NCBI RefSeq assembly: GCF_003337485.1
Contig: NZ_QPJJ01000005.1
Span: forward strand, 148,856 to 212,855
Origin: Saliterribacillus persicus
Lineage (GTDB): Bacteria > Bacillota > Bacilli > Bacillales > Amphibacillaceae
Direction of reading: 5' to 3'
Length of the DNA stretch: 64,000 bases
In this document: one piece after another, positions 34,113-41,785 of the stretch
Numbering within the stretch: position 1 is the first letter of the stretch
Layout: each line of letters starts with the position of its first letter
Program-made: the position numbers and the translations under genes
The notes under the pieces: generated by a model
What the model saw: the letters and a program-made list of their open reading frames with translations, nothing else
Databases searched by the model: none
What the model was told of the DNA's origin: nothing

Positions 34113-34141
34113 TAATTTTTATTAACTTTTCTCTAACACTT

Positions 34142-35419
34142 TTAAGTTGTTATATCACTTTTATTAGGTTTTTTAGCGATAATCGCTGCGATAATTCCGA
34201 TAACCGGAAAAATAGCTGTCATTAAGAGTACTGGTGTATAACTATGAAATATATCAAAACCCACACCAAAAGGTAGTGGTCCTAAGGAAGAGCCTATTAC
34301 TCCCATTGTTACACCGAACCCATTGATACTACCAATATACTTCCTTCCAAAGTAGTTGGGCCAAATAACATTGAGGCCAATTCGTTCCAAGCCACCGGCA
34401 ATGCCCCAGACAATGCCAAATAATATTGCTAATGCAAATGTTTTGGTAATTAATAATAAAAATAAGAGTCCAAATTCCAGTATAAAAATAGCTAATAAAA
34501 CGTAATTCGCTTGAACTTTATCTGTAATATAACCAGATATTAAAGACATGGGTATACCAGCGATGGCCATTAAACTAAGCACCATAGCAGAAACACCTAG
34601 AGAAAGTCCATTCGAGTTGAAAATAGACGTAATATGAAATGTTATGCCTGTATTAACCATTGCTGGGATTCCAACACAAATTAAGATAGCCCAGAATGCT
34701 CTTGTTTTCATTGCTTCTTTTAATGTCCAATCCTCTTCCGCTTCCGGAATAGTAGGTGTTAAATTTGAAATAAAATTAGCATCCCCACTTTTTGGTTCTA
34801 ATCCATCTGGTTTTAAGCCGATTAATTCCGGTCTATTTTTCACTCCAAAAAAGGCAAGTGGCACAAAAACAACTAATAACGTGACACCCCAAAATCGCCA
34901 AGCGGTTTGCCAATCAAAATTCTGAATAATCCAAGCGTTGATAATAGGAAATAACATTGCGCTTGCAAAACCAAATAACGTTTTTAGACTGAATGCTCTT
35001 CCTCTTTTTTTCACAAACCACTGGGCAACCAAGGTATTAGGGATTAAAGACATACTTCCTTGACCTAATAATCTTACAAGAAAAAAACCAATAGCAAGCA
35101 TCCAAATATTTGTAACCATACTATTAAAGAATAAAGCAAAACTAAAAAGCGTGCCTATAGTAACCATCATTGCTCTCTGACCAAAACGATCAATCATTCG
35201 CCCAACAAAGATCATCAATAATCCAGCTGCTAAAGTTGCCCCTGAATATACTCCAGATACTTGTGAGCGCGTCCATCCAAAATCATTAATGTATTGGTCA
35301 ATAAACTGAGAATTTGAATAAGTTTGTCCGGGACCAGAGAAGAAAACTCCAAACCCAGCTATCACTAATATTACCCACCCATAATAAAAGTTTTCAAAGA
35401 TCTTTAATTTATGTAGCAT
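34142..35419 (-). CDS. MFS transporter, oxalate/formate-antiporter-like
   Basis: The 425-residue protein has twelve membrane helices with the MFS motif A-like loop GRMIDRFGQRAMM between helices 2 and 3 and a long cytoplasmic loop near residues 195-225. The opening YYGWVILVIAGFGVFFSGPGQTY is typical of the oxalate/formate (monocarboxylate) antiporter group. The ATG at 35419 is chosen from the protein family start; 33 extra residues upstream (to 35518) look non-coding. Substrate not assigned. Confidence 0.82.
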   Translation of the reverse strand: MLHKLKIFENFYYGWVILVIAGFGVFFSGPGQTYSNSQFIDQYINDFGWTRSQVSGVYSGATLAAGLLMIFVGRMIDRFGQRAMMVTIGTLFSFALFFNSMVTNIWMLAIGFFLVRLLGQGSMSLIPNTLVAQWFVKKRGRAFSLKTLFGFASAMLFPIINAWIIQNFDWQTAWRFWGVTLLVVFVPLAFFGVKNRPELIGLKPDGLEPKSGDANFISNLTPTIPEAEEDWTLKEAMKTRAFWAILICVGIPAMVNTGITFHITSIFNSNGLSLGVSAMVLSLMAIAGIPMSLISGYITDKVQANYVLLAIFILEFGLLFLLLITKTFALAILFGIVWGIAGGLERIGLNVIWPNYFGRKYIGSINGFGVTMGVIGSSLGPLPFGVGFDIFHSYTPVLLMTAIFPVIGIIAAIIAKKPNKSDITT

Positions 35420-35572
35420 TTTGCACCATCCATTTTTATTTATATTGAAATTAATTGCAGGAAATAAGGGGCAAATAACGGAGGAAGATGCGGTTAAACA
35501 TTTATAATAATATACCATCTAAACGAAAAGGTGCAATTTTTTTGTTTTCAAATCTAATACTGTTTTCCAAAT

Positions 35573-36436
35573 TTAATTTAATGGATAATTTAAAAGGCTC
35601 TTCCAAGTTTCAAATCCAACTATCCCATCTGATTTTAACCCTTGATTTCTCTGAAAGGAATAAACTGCTTGCTCTGTTATTAAACCAAAAATACCATCTC
35701 TCTTAATGTTTAATTTCCTTTGTATAAACTTAACTAATTTCCCCTTACTTCCCTTTTGAATGAAGTGCCCGCTATATTTAATAGAAGGTTCTTGTATTTT
35801 TTGATGTGTATTTCTACCAATTATTCCATCAATTTTTAAGCCTTCATTACTTTGAAATAATTTTATCGCTTCTTCTGTTTCTTTGCCAAAATGGCCATCT
35901 GCACCGTAAACAGGTAAAGCGTAGTGTAAAAGGAGTAATGCTTTTTGGCATTCCTTCACGTTATTCCCTTTAGACCCTCTTTTTAAAATAGCATTTGTAA
36001 AGGTCTTAAAATATATTAATGGATCAACAGTAGTGTCTCTCCGGTTCTGCCGAAAGCCAAAGGGGGCTGCTTCATCTGGAATTCTTCTAACTTCTAAATG
36101 CAAATGGGAGCCTGTGACATTACCGGTAGCACCTTGATACCCAATCTTTTCCCCTTTCTTTACCTTTGCTCCTTTAATAAGGCATATTTCATCAAGATGT
36201 CCATATAAAATCAGTTTATTTTTATCGTCTTTTACCACTACACACAAACCATAACCACCTAGCCCAGTTCCTTTAATTCCGTTACCTGCAAATAACACGC
36301 TCCCATCTGTAAATGACTCGATGGGAGAGCGATGTACTTTTACAAGATCGACCCCAGCATGAAATATCTTCTGTTTTTTAATTGGATGAATTCTATCACC
36401 ATATTTACTTGTAATTTTATACGCTTTAAATGACAT
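35573..36436 (-). CDS. M23 endopeptidase with two peptidoglycan-binding domains (endolysin-like)
   Basis: The 287-residue protein has an M23/LytM peptidase domain (about 5-140) with HAGVDL, YGHL and the SHLHLEVR zinc motif. Two peptidoglycan-binding type-1 repeats follow (about 150-215 and 220-285; GADGHFGKETEEAIKLFQ.., RDGIFGLITEQAVYSFQ..). There is no signal peptide, as in phage endolysins that need a holin. It starts 18 bases after a holin-like gene, so the two form a lysis pair. No other phage gene is near. Confidence 0.87.
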   Translation of the reverse strand: MSFKAYKITSKYGDRIHPIKKQKIFHAGVDLVKVHRSPIESFTDGSVLFAGNGIKGTGLGGYGLCVVVKDDKNKLILYGHLDEICLIKGAKVKKGEKIGYQGATGNVTGSHLHLEVRRIPDEAAPFGFRQNRRDTTVDPLIYFKTFTNAILKRGSKGNNVKECQKALLLLHYALPVYGADGHFGKETEEAIKLFQSNEGLKIDGIIGRNTHQKIQEPSIKYSGHFIQKGSKGKLVKFIQRKLNIKRDGIFGLITEQAVYSFQRNQGLKSDGIVGFETWKSLLNYPLN

Positions 36437-36454
36437 TTTGTTTCCTCCATTAGA

Positions 36455-36709
36455 TTAATTTCTGTTAATAGTTTGTTTCATTAATTGATGACTAAAAACT
36501 GCAATACCTGCAATAATTACCCCATCTATTATGGCATTGATGGTGAACCCAAAATAAAGACCCGATAAACCAATGCTGATTCCTAGAAGTATCCAAATTA
36601 TCATCCAATCCTGAATAAATGGTGTGCGTTTTAAAGCCATACCAAATATCCATAATACCGGGACAATAAAAAGATAATCTTCATTTAAAAAAGGATATAA
36701 ATCAATCAT
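36455..36709 (-). CDS. Holin-like small membrane protein
   Basis: The 84-residue protein has two or three membrane helices and a short charged tail. The segment FLNEDYLFIVPVLWIFGMALKRTPFIQDW resembles phage holins of the Phage_holin_5 group. ATG 36709 is supported by a perfect GGAGGTGA site; a longer frame to 36739 would include that site. It directly precedes the endolysin-like gene and probably lets it cross the membrane. Confidence 0.8.
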   Translation of the reverse strand: MIDLYPFLNEDYLFIVPVLWIFGMALKRTPFIQDWMIIWILLGISIGLSGLYFGFTINAIIDGVIIAGIAVFSHQLMKQTINRN

Positions 36710-37054
36710 GATTTCACCTCCAAACTTTTTAAAATTCACTCTTACTTAATAATCATAAAAAAAAGAAAAAATGTGTTTATTTTCATACAATTAATTGTTA
36801 GATACCTGTGTTAGAATTAAAAGTTCAATTTAGGTTTTCTTAAATTTAATAAAGATTGTTCAAGAACAAAATTACAAATAATCATTTAAAGCTAAGAACA
36901 TATTTATTTGTTTTTGAAATTACAAATTTAACAATCATTTTTTTCAATACCTTTAAGATTCTTAAAAAAATCTCAATATTATTTAAATAGAAGCATGAAT
37001 GGATGATTATTAGGGTAAAAGAAATTATCTAGGAAGATACATACTAAATGGTAG
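36710..37054. other. AT-rich divergent intergenic region
   Basis: The 345 bases between the holin-like gene and the BCCT gene are very AT-rich and hold promoters for both directions. I see no gene, and no operator that I can name. Several near-repeats of ATTACAAAT occur (about 36870-36930). Confidence 0.4.
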
Positions 37055-37088
37055 AAGGGAGGATTTACGCGAAATATGCGTAAAACTT
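37055..37088 (+). promoter_or_regulatory. BCCT leader: hairpin between ribosome site and start codon, with a 6-residue leader ORF
   Basis: A strong ribosome site (GGGAGG, ending 37062) is 26 bases from the BCCT ATG, too far for normal initiation. TTTACGC (37064-37070) and GCGTAAA (37078-37084) form a perfect hairpin between them; folding it leaves a spacing of about five bases. Alternatively the site serves a leader ORF at 37076-37096 (MRKTYV) that overlaps the BCCT start by eight bases, giving coupled translation. Either way translation looks regulated. Confidence 0.55.
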
Positions 37089-38957
37089 ATGTCTAAAAAT
37101 AATAATATAAATACACCAGGTCAAACGGGAATTGTTTTTATCGTATCTGTAATTATTGTTACCTTATTTGTTCTATGGGGTGCAATATCTCCTGCGTCTT
37201 TAAACGAAAATGCTACAAAGGGCTTAGAATGGATGATCACTAACTTTGGTTGGTTTTACATGCTTATTACTGCCGTATTCGTGCTTTTTGTAATTGTATT
37301 AGCATTAAGTCCATACGGTAAAATTCGTTTGGGGAAACGCGATGATCGACCAGAATATAGCTGGTTTTCTTGGATAGGAATGCTTTTTGCAGCTGGGATT
37401 GGTGTTGGATTTGTGTTCTGGGGGGTTGCAGAACCCGTACTCTATTATATGGATCCTCCGTTAGGATATGAACCAGGTACACGCGAATCCGCACTTGCCG
37501 GCTTACGTTATGGATCCTATCACTGGGCATTGCATCCATGGGCAATTTTTTCTATAGTAGGGATGACTCTCGCTTATGTACAGTATCGGAAGGATCGTCC
37601 TGCACTGATAAGCTCGGCTTTCTATCCGATTTTAGGTGAAAAAGTGAAGGGGTGGCCAGGTAAAACCATTGATATATTAGCTGTTATTGCAACTTGTACA
37701 GGTGTAGCTACTACTTTCGGTTTAAGTGCAATGCAGATTACAGGCGGATTATCTCATATCTCACCTATTCCGAATTCACCGATTACACAAATGATAATTA
37801 TTGCAATTGTAACTGTTTTATTTATGGTATCAGCGGCTCGTGGGCTTGATCGCGGTATTAAAATTTTAAGTAACATCAATTTAGTAGTAGCTGGATTATT
37901 ATTAGTTTTTGTTATCATAGTTGGGCCAACTTTATTTATAGCAGAAAGTTTTGTAACAACATTGGGTGGATACGTCACCAATGTGGTACCAATGGCTCTT
38001 ACCTTAACTCCTTTTTCAGAAAGTGAATGGCTTGGAACGAATACAATCTTCTTTTGGGCCTGGCACATTTCGTGGGCACCTTTTATGGGAATATTCATAG
38101 CCAGAATTTCAAGAGGAAGAACAATTCGTGAGTTTATGGCTGGTGTTTTAATTATTCCTTCTTTATTAGCAATTGTATGGTTTACAACCTTTGGAGGAAC
38201 CGGATTATTTATTGAAATGAATGGTGTGGGAGGATTATCAGAGCTTGTTAATAGCGAGGTGGAAATAGCGTTATTTGCTACACTAGCTGAATTACCGTTA
38301 AGTGTCATCACAAATATCTTAGCTATCCTGCTTATTTTAATCTTTTTCATTACATCAGCAGACTCTGCTTCTTTCGTTTTAGGTTCTATGACTTCAAACG
38401 GTGATCTAGAGCCTAAAATGTCAGTAAAATTAATTTGGGGTTTTTTAATTGCTGGTGCTGCTACTGTTTTACTAATTAGTGGTGGCGGTGGTCTTAGCGC
38501 CTTGCAAACCGCTTCTATTATAGCTGCATTACCTTTTTCGATTGTTATGATCTTAATGATTACTTCCATTATGATGACACTAGGAAAAGATTGGCAATTG
38601 GATAGGCGATTACGCAGACGTAAGCGCGTAGATTCTGTAAAAGGAGAGTTCCGTGAAGAGTTTAAAGGGGAATTTAAGGATGAATTTAAAGATGAATTCT
38701 CAGAGGAGTTTAAGGAAGAATTTACAGAGGAATTTAAAGAGGATTTTAAAGACGAATTCACTGAGGAAGTAAAGACTGATATCTATAAAGGCATGAAAGA
38801 TGAACTATATGATGACTTTAAAGATGAAATTTACAATGAAATGAAAAAAGATTTTTATGAAGATTTCAGAGAGAAAATTTATGATGAGATGAAAGAAGAA
38901 ATACTAGAAGAAATTGATCAATCACCAGATAAAAAAGTAGACAATGATGATAAATAA
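37089..38957 (+). CDS. BCCT-family osmolyte transporter with long tetrad-repeat tail
   Basis: Residues 1-510 are a complete BCCT (betaine-choline-carnitine) transporter with 12 helices, AAGIGVGFVFWGVAEP, the FWAWHISWAPFMGIFIARISRGRTIREF signature and a basic post-helix RRLRRRKR. Substrates are probably glycine betaine or related solutes taken up by sodium symport. The last 105 residues are unusual: 23 successive four-residue units of the type K-[DE]-E-F, later K-D-E-[IL]-Y-x-[DE]-[MF], forming a very charged predicted helix. The C-termini of BetP and OpuD sense osmotic stress, but are shorter and not tetrad repeats. The ATG at 37089 lacks a normally spaced ribosome site. Confidence 0.88.
   Translation: MSKNNNINTPGQTGIVFIVSVIIVTLFVLWGAISPASLNENATKGLEWMITNFGWFYMLITAVFVLFVIVLALSPYGKIRLGKRDDRPEYSWFSWIGMLFAAGIGVGFVFWGVAEPVLYYMDPPLGYEPGTRESALAGLRYGSYHWALHPWAIFSIVGMTLAYVQYRKDRPALISSAFYPILGEKVKGWPGKTIDILAVIATCTGVATTFGLSAMQITGGLSHISPIPNSPITQMIIIAIVTVLFMVSAARGLDRGIKILSNINLVVAGLLLVFVIIVGPTLFIAESFVTTLGGYVTNVVPMALTLTPFSESEWLGTNTIFFWAWHISWAPFMGIFIARISRGRTIREFMAGVLIIPSLLAIVWFTTFGGTGLFIEMNGVGGLSELVNSEVEIALFATLAELPLSVITNILAILLILIFFITSADSASFVLGSMTSNGDLEPKMSVKLIWGFLIAGAATVLLISGGGGLSALQTASIIAALPFSIVMILMITSIMMTLGKDWQLDRRLRRRKRVDSVKGEFREEFKGEFKDEFKDEFSEEFKEEFTEEFKEDFKDEFTEEVKTDIYKGMKDELYDDFKDEIYNEMKKDFYEDFREKIYDEMKEEILEEIDQSPDKKVDNDDK
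38640..38915 (+). repeat. 12-base/4-residue repeats in the BCCT C-terminal tail
   Basis: Twenty-three consecutive four-codon units encode x-x-[ED]-[FIML], the first ten nearly all ending in Glu/Asp-Phe. The DNA repeat is imperfect (GAATTTAAAGAT and variants), so it has diverged since it expanded. A long open frame on the opposite strand here (Asn-Ser-Ser-Leu repeats) is a by-product of the repeat. Confidence 0.85.
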
Positions 38958-38971
38958 CTTTTTAAATTGGT

Positions 38972-38999
38972 GAGGAAGTGCAAATTGTCGCACTTCCTC
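38972..38999 (+). terminator. Stem-loop after the BCCT gene
   Basis: GAGGAAGTGC and GCACTTCCTC form a perfect 10-base stem with 8-base loop, 14 bases after the stop. The following bases (CTCGTTATAGG) lack a clear T-run, so termination may be partial or aided by Rho. Confidence 0.5.
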
Positions 39000-39081
39000 C
39001 CTCGTTATAGGCAAATTTCTTTTCGAAATGGTTATCCTATGGGAAAATAATATACATCAATTAATTAGAGGTGTATTAAGT

Positions 39082-39804
39082 ATGGAAATAGAAATTTGGT
39101 CAGATTTTGTCTGCCCATTTTGTTATATAGGTAAAAAACAATTTGAATTAGCTTTAGATAAATTTAAATATAAAGATGCAGTTAATGTAACGTTTAAAAG
39201 TTTTGAGTTAGATCCTAATGCAAATGAATACGACGGCAAATCTATTCATCAAGTTCTTGCAAGTAAATTCAATTCGAGTGTCGACCATGCCAAAAAAACT
39301 AATTTGCAAGTTGAAAACAAAGCAAAATTAATTCACTTACCTATTAATACAGATATTATAAAGCCAACCAATTCCTTTGATGCTCATCGATTACAGAAGT
39401 ATGCACAAACGCAGAACAAGGAATTAGCAGCAACAGATGCAATTTTTAAAGCGTATTTTTCAGAAGGTAAAATAATATCAGAGCCGGATACATTGCGAAA
39501 AATAGCATTAGATATAGACCTTGACGCTTCTGTCAGTGATGAACTTGTAGAAAATAAACAAAAATTCGCAAAAGAAGTTCGTGAGGATGAAGAATTAGCA
39601 AAACAATATCAGATTACAGGAGTTCCCTTCTTTATTTTCAACCAAAAATATGCTGTTTCTGGTGCGCAAACTGTGGAAACATTCCTTGCCGCTATGGAAG
39701 AGGTATGGGAAGAAGACCATGAAGAGTGGAAAGATCCCACACATAAGAAAAATTATTGTGTTGGTGAATATTGTGATGGAGAAAATTGTGATGATGAGTC
39801 TTAA
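39082..39804 (+). CDS. DsbA-family oxidoreductase (FrnE-like)
   Basis: The 240-residue protein is a DsbA-like thioredoxin fold of the FrnE group: WSDFVCPFCYIGKKQFE active site (CPFC) and the cis-proline strand ITGVPFFIFNQKYAVSGAQ. There is no signal peptide, so it works in the cytoplasm. The tail adds a cysteine-rich NYCVGEYCDGENC motif that could bind metal or exchange disulfides. ATG 39082 fits the family start; an extension to 39028 does not. A thioredoxin-like gene follows 23 bases later. Confidence 0.87.
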   Translation: MEIEIWSDFVCPFCYIGKKQFELALDKFKYKDAVNVTFKSFELDPNANEYDGKSIHQVLASKFNSSVDHAKKTNLQVENKAKLIHLPINTDIIKPTNSFDAHRLQKYAQTQNKELAATDAIFKAYFSEGKIISEPDTLRKIALDIDLDASVSDELVENKQKFAKEVREDEELAKQYQITGVPFFIFNQKYAVSGAQTVETFLAAMEEVWEEDHEEWKDPTHKKNYCVGEYCDGENCDDES

Positions 39805-39827
39805 CCACAAAAGGAGTGACATTTAAA

Positions 39828-40160
39828 TTGCATAATTTCGAGACACTTCATACAAATATAGAATTAGATGACTTTTTAAATAATCATAAACTATCTTTCC
39901 TTTACATTTCTAAAAATAACTGTAGTGTCTGCCACTCGTTATTTCCTCAGATTAAGGAACTGATGATGAAATATCCTAAGATTAATCTTGGTTATGTTCT
40001 AGTTGATGAGTTTCCTAGTATTGCAGGAAGATTTAATATTTTTGCTGCTCCAGTGTTAATCCTATTTATTCATGGAAAAGAATATCTGCGTGAAGCAAGG
40101 ATTGTTCATCTGGATCAATTTGAAGAGAAGCTAGATCGAATATACGAAAATTTTCAATGA
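39828..40160 (+). CDS. Thioredoxin-like protein
   Basis: The 110-residue protein has a thioredoxin fold with a CSVC active site (SKNNCSVCHSLFPQI) and the cis-proline AAPVLILFIHGKE strand. The start is taken as TTG 39828 because AAAGGAG ends about 11 bases upstream; the GTG at 39816 overlaps that site. It follows the DsbA-family gene closely and probably serves as its partner or a bacillithiol/thiol reductase. Confidence 0.8.
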   Translation: MHNFETLHTNIELDDFLNNHKLSFLYISKNNCSVCHSLFPQIKELMMKYPKINLGYVLVDEFPSIAGRFNIFAAPVLILFIHGKEYLREARIVHLDQFEEKLDRIYENFQ

Positions 40161-40193
40161 AAAAACGGTGCATCCTTTAATGCACCGTTTTTA
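40161..40193. terminator. Bidirectional terminator
   Basis: AAAACGGTGCAT and ATGCACCGTTTT form a perfect stem with A- and T-runs on the two sides, between the thioredoxin-like gene and the convergent GH43 gene. Confidence 0.9.
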
Positions 40194-40229
40194 AAATACT
40201 GCTTCTTTTCTAATTATTGCATGCTTAAT

Positions 40230-41513
40230 TCAATAGCCTATTTGAAAAGTTGCTCGCTTCTCATCTTCCTCTGTTTCAATGGTTTTAATACGGATATGCT
40301 TTCCATCTATCTGCATGAATTTCCCTCTAAATTCGATCGATTCAATAGCATGCCAACGATCATTATTTGTAAATCCTCTTGTTAATGTGAAGGAACTTGC
40401 TTTATTTTTATCAGAATTTAATTTACACACAAATTTCTCGATAGACACAAAATTACCTGGGTACGTAATGCTTTCAAGATAAATGTTGTCACCATTAGGC
40501 TTATCCTTCACTATTTTCCAAAGCATTTCTTGATATGGATCAAATGGATATACCTCTATAGTAATAAACCCATTATTTACTGTAGTGAGATATGCCTCTG
40601 GACTTGAATAAGAACGAATTCGATTCCATTCTGGTCTTTTGCCCCATTTTTTTACTAGCAACTCTAATTCTTTCTCACTTACTTCCACATAAGCAGGGTG
40701 TTTTGCATTAAGAGGCGGATTATAATCCTCACGTTTTAAAGGAATCCATTCCCCTGAAGTAAGAGATTTACTTTTCCAACCATAGAATTTACCATTTTCA
40801 GGATAATAACTATCTCCATATAATAACCAACCATCCTCCATATTATTGAGCAACATCGGAGCTTCGAACATTGGCTCTCCAATTAAGACATCCATTAGTT
40901 GATTATCAAACGCTCTAGGTTTTAATTCATTAGAATAAGCCGCTTTTATCCTTTTTCCTTCATAAGGTGATTCATCGGGATCTCTTTCATCCTTAAAATA
41001 TAGATAATATGTATCCCCTTCCTTTTTTATATTGGCATCAATTACATCAAAGCCCGGATCAAAAAAGATTTCGGCTTCACTAACTTCAATAAAGTCCTTT
41101 GTATAGCTTACATATATTCGATTTCTATCTGTATTACCTGACCAAAGGATAAGATAATACTTACTTTTATTATCATAAATTACTTCAGGAGCCCAGGCAT
41201 GCATTCCGTTATTATTTAAATGCAGTAACCGACTGTTGGTAAAAGTAACTAAATCTTTTGAATCATAACACTGAATATATTCGCTATTCCACATATCGGT
41301 TGCTAATACAACAAAATCTCCATCTTGTTTTCTATAAATAAAAGGATCTCTCATACCCTTTTCCCCAATATCCGCTTTTAGTACAGGATCATTATTATTC
41401 AAAGGGACCTAATTTTTTGCATCTTTACTGTACGCTAAATGTAATGCATGTGAATCAGCATGCTGCATAGGTGACTCAGTAAAGTAACTCATTACATAAT
41501 AAATATTATTCAT
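40230..41513 (-). pseudogene. GH43-like glycosidase interrupted by an amber codon
   Basis: The frame runs 428 codons from ATG 41513 (with AAAGGCGGG before it) to 40230, but codon 35 (41411-41409) is TAG. The residues around it read AYSKDAKN-stop-VPLNNNDPVL; GH43 relatives have Trp there, so one TGG-to-TAG change explains it. The remainder keeps the three GH43 acid residues (MRDPFIY, DVIDANI, MFEAPMLL) in a five-blade propeller and a C-terminal beta domain. A TTG at 41402 could restart translation, but no ribosome site precedes it and the first blade would be lost. Expected action: arabinosidase or xylosidase-type cleavage of plant polysaccharide side chains. Confidence 0.8.
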
Positions 41514-41610
41514 AATTTCCCGCCTTTATTAACAGATTGTTAGCATTTATGTCCTAAACAAAAAAATTTATAAAAATTGTAAAATTACTATCGTTATTTT
41601 TATTTCCTCA

Positions 41611-41619
41611 TGGTATAAT
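41611..41619 (+). promoter_or_regulatory. Extended -10 promoter of the second chemoreceptor
   Basis: TGGTATAAT is a perfect extended -10, leaving a leader of about 160 bases before the ribosome site TGGAGGT. No recognisable riboswitch is seen in that leader. Confidence 0.5.
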
Positions 41620-41785
41620 CTAAATGAACTACATATTCTATTCTATCACCTATATAATATGACCTAATTTCGACATAACTACGGAAAATGGTCTTACTCG
41701 TCTTTTATTTTACTATATTCAGAAAGCCCTTACATAACAAAAAGACTTCATAGGGAAAGAATTTTAAATTTATGGAGGTAGACAA

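Noticed and set aside
33728-34125. Two adjoining plus-strand frames in the gap before the MFS gene
   Set aside because: Low-complexity Lys/Ile-rich products, no ribosome site, and the second overlaps the MFS terminator.
37754-38761. Long minus-strand open frame opposite the BCCT gene, with Asn-Ser-Ser-Leu repeats
   Set aside because: It is created by the GAATTTAAA-type repeats and codon bias of the BCCT gene; no ribosome site and no family likeness.
41614-41785. The 160-base leader of the second chemoreceptor as a further c-di-GMP riboswitch
   Set aside because: No GACGCAAAGC core, GAAA tetraloop hairpin or GGUUAC end is present.
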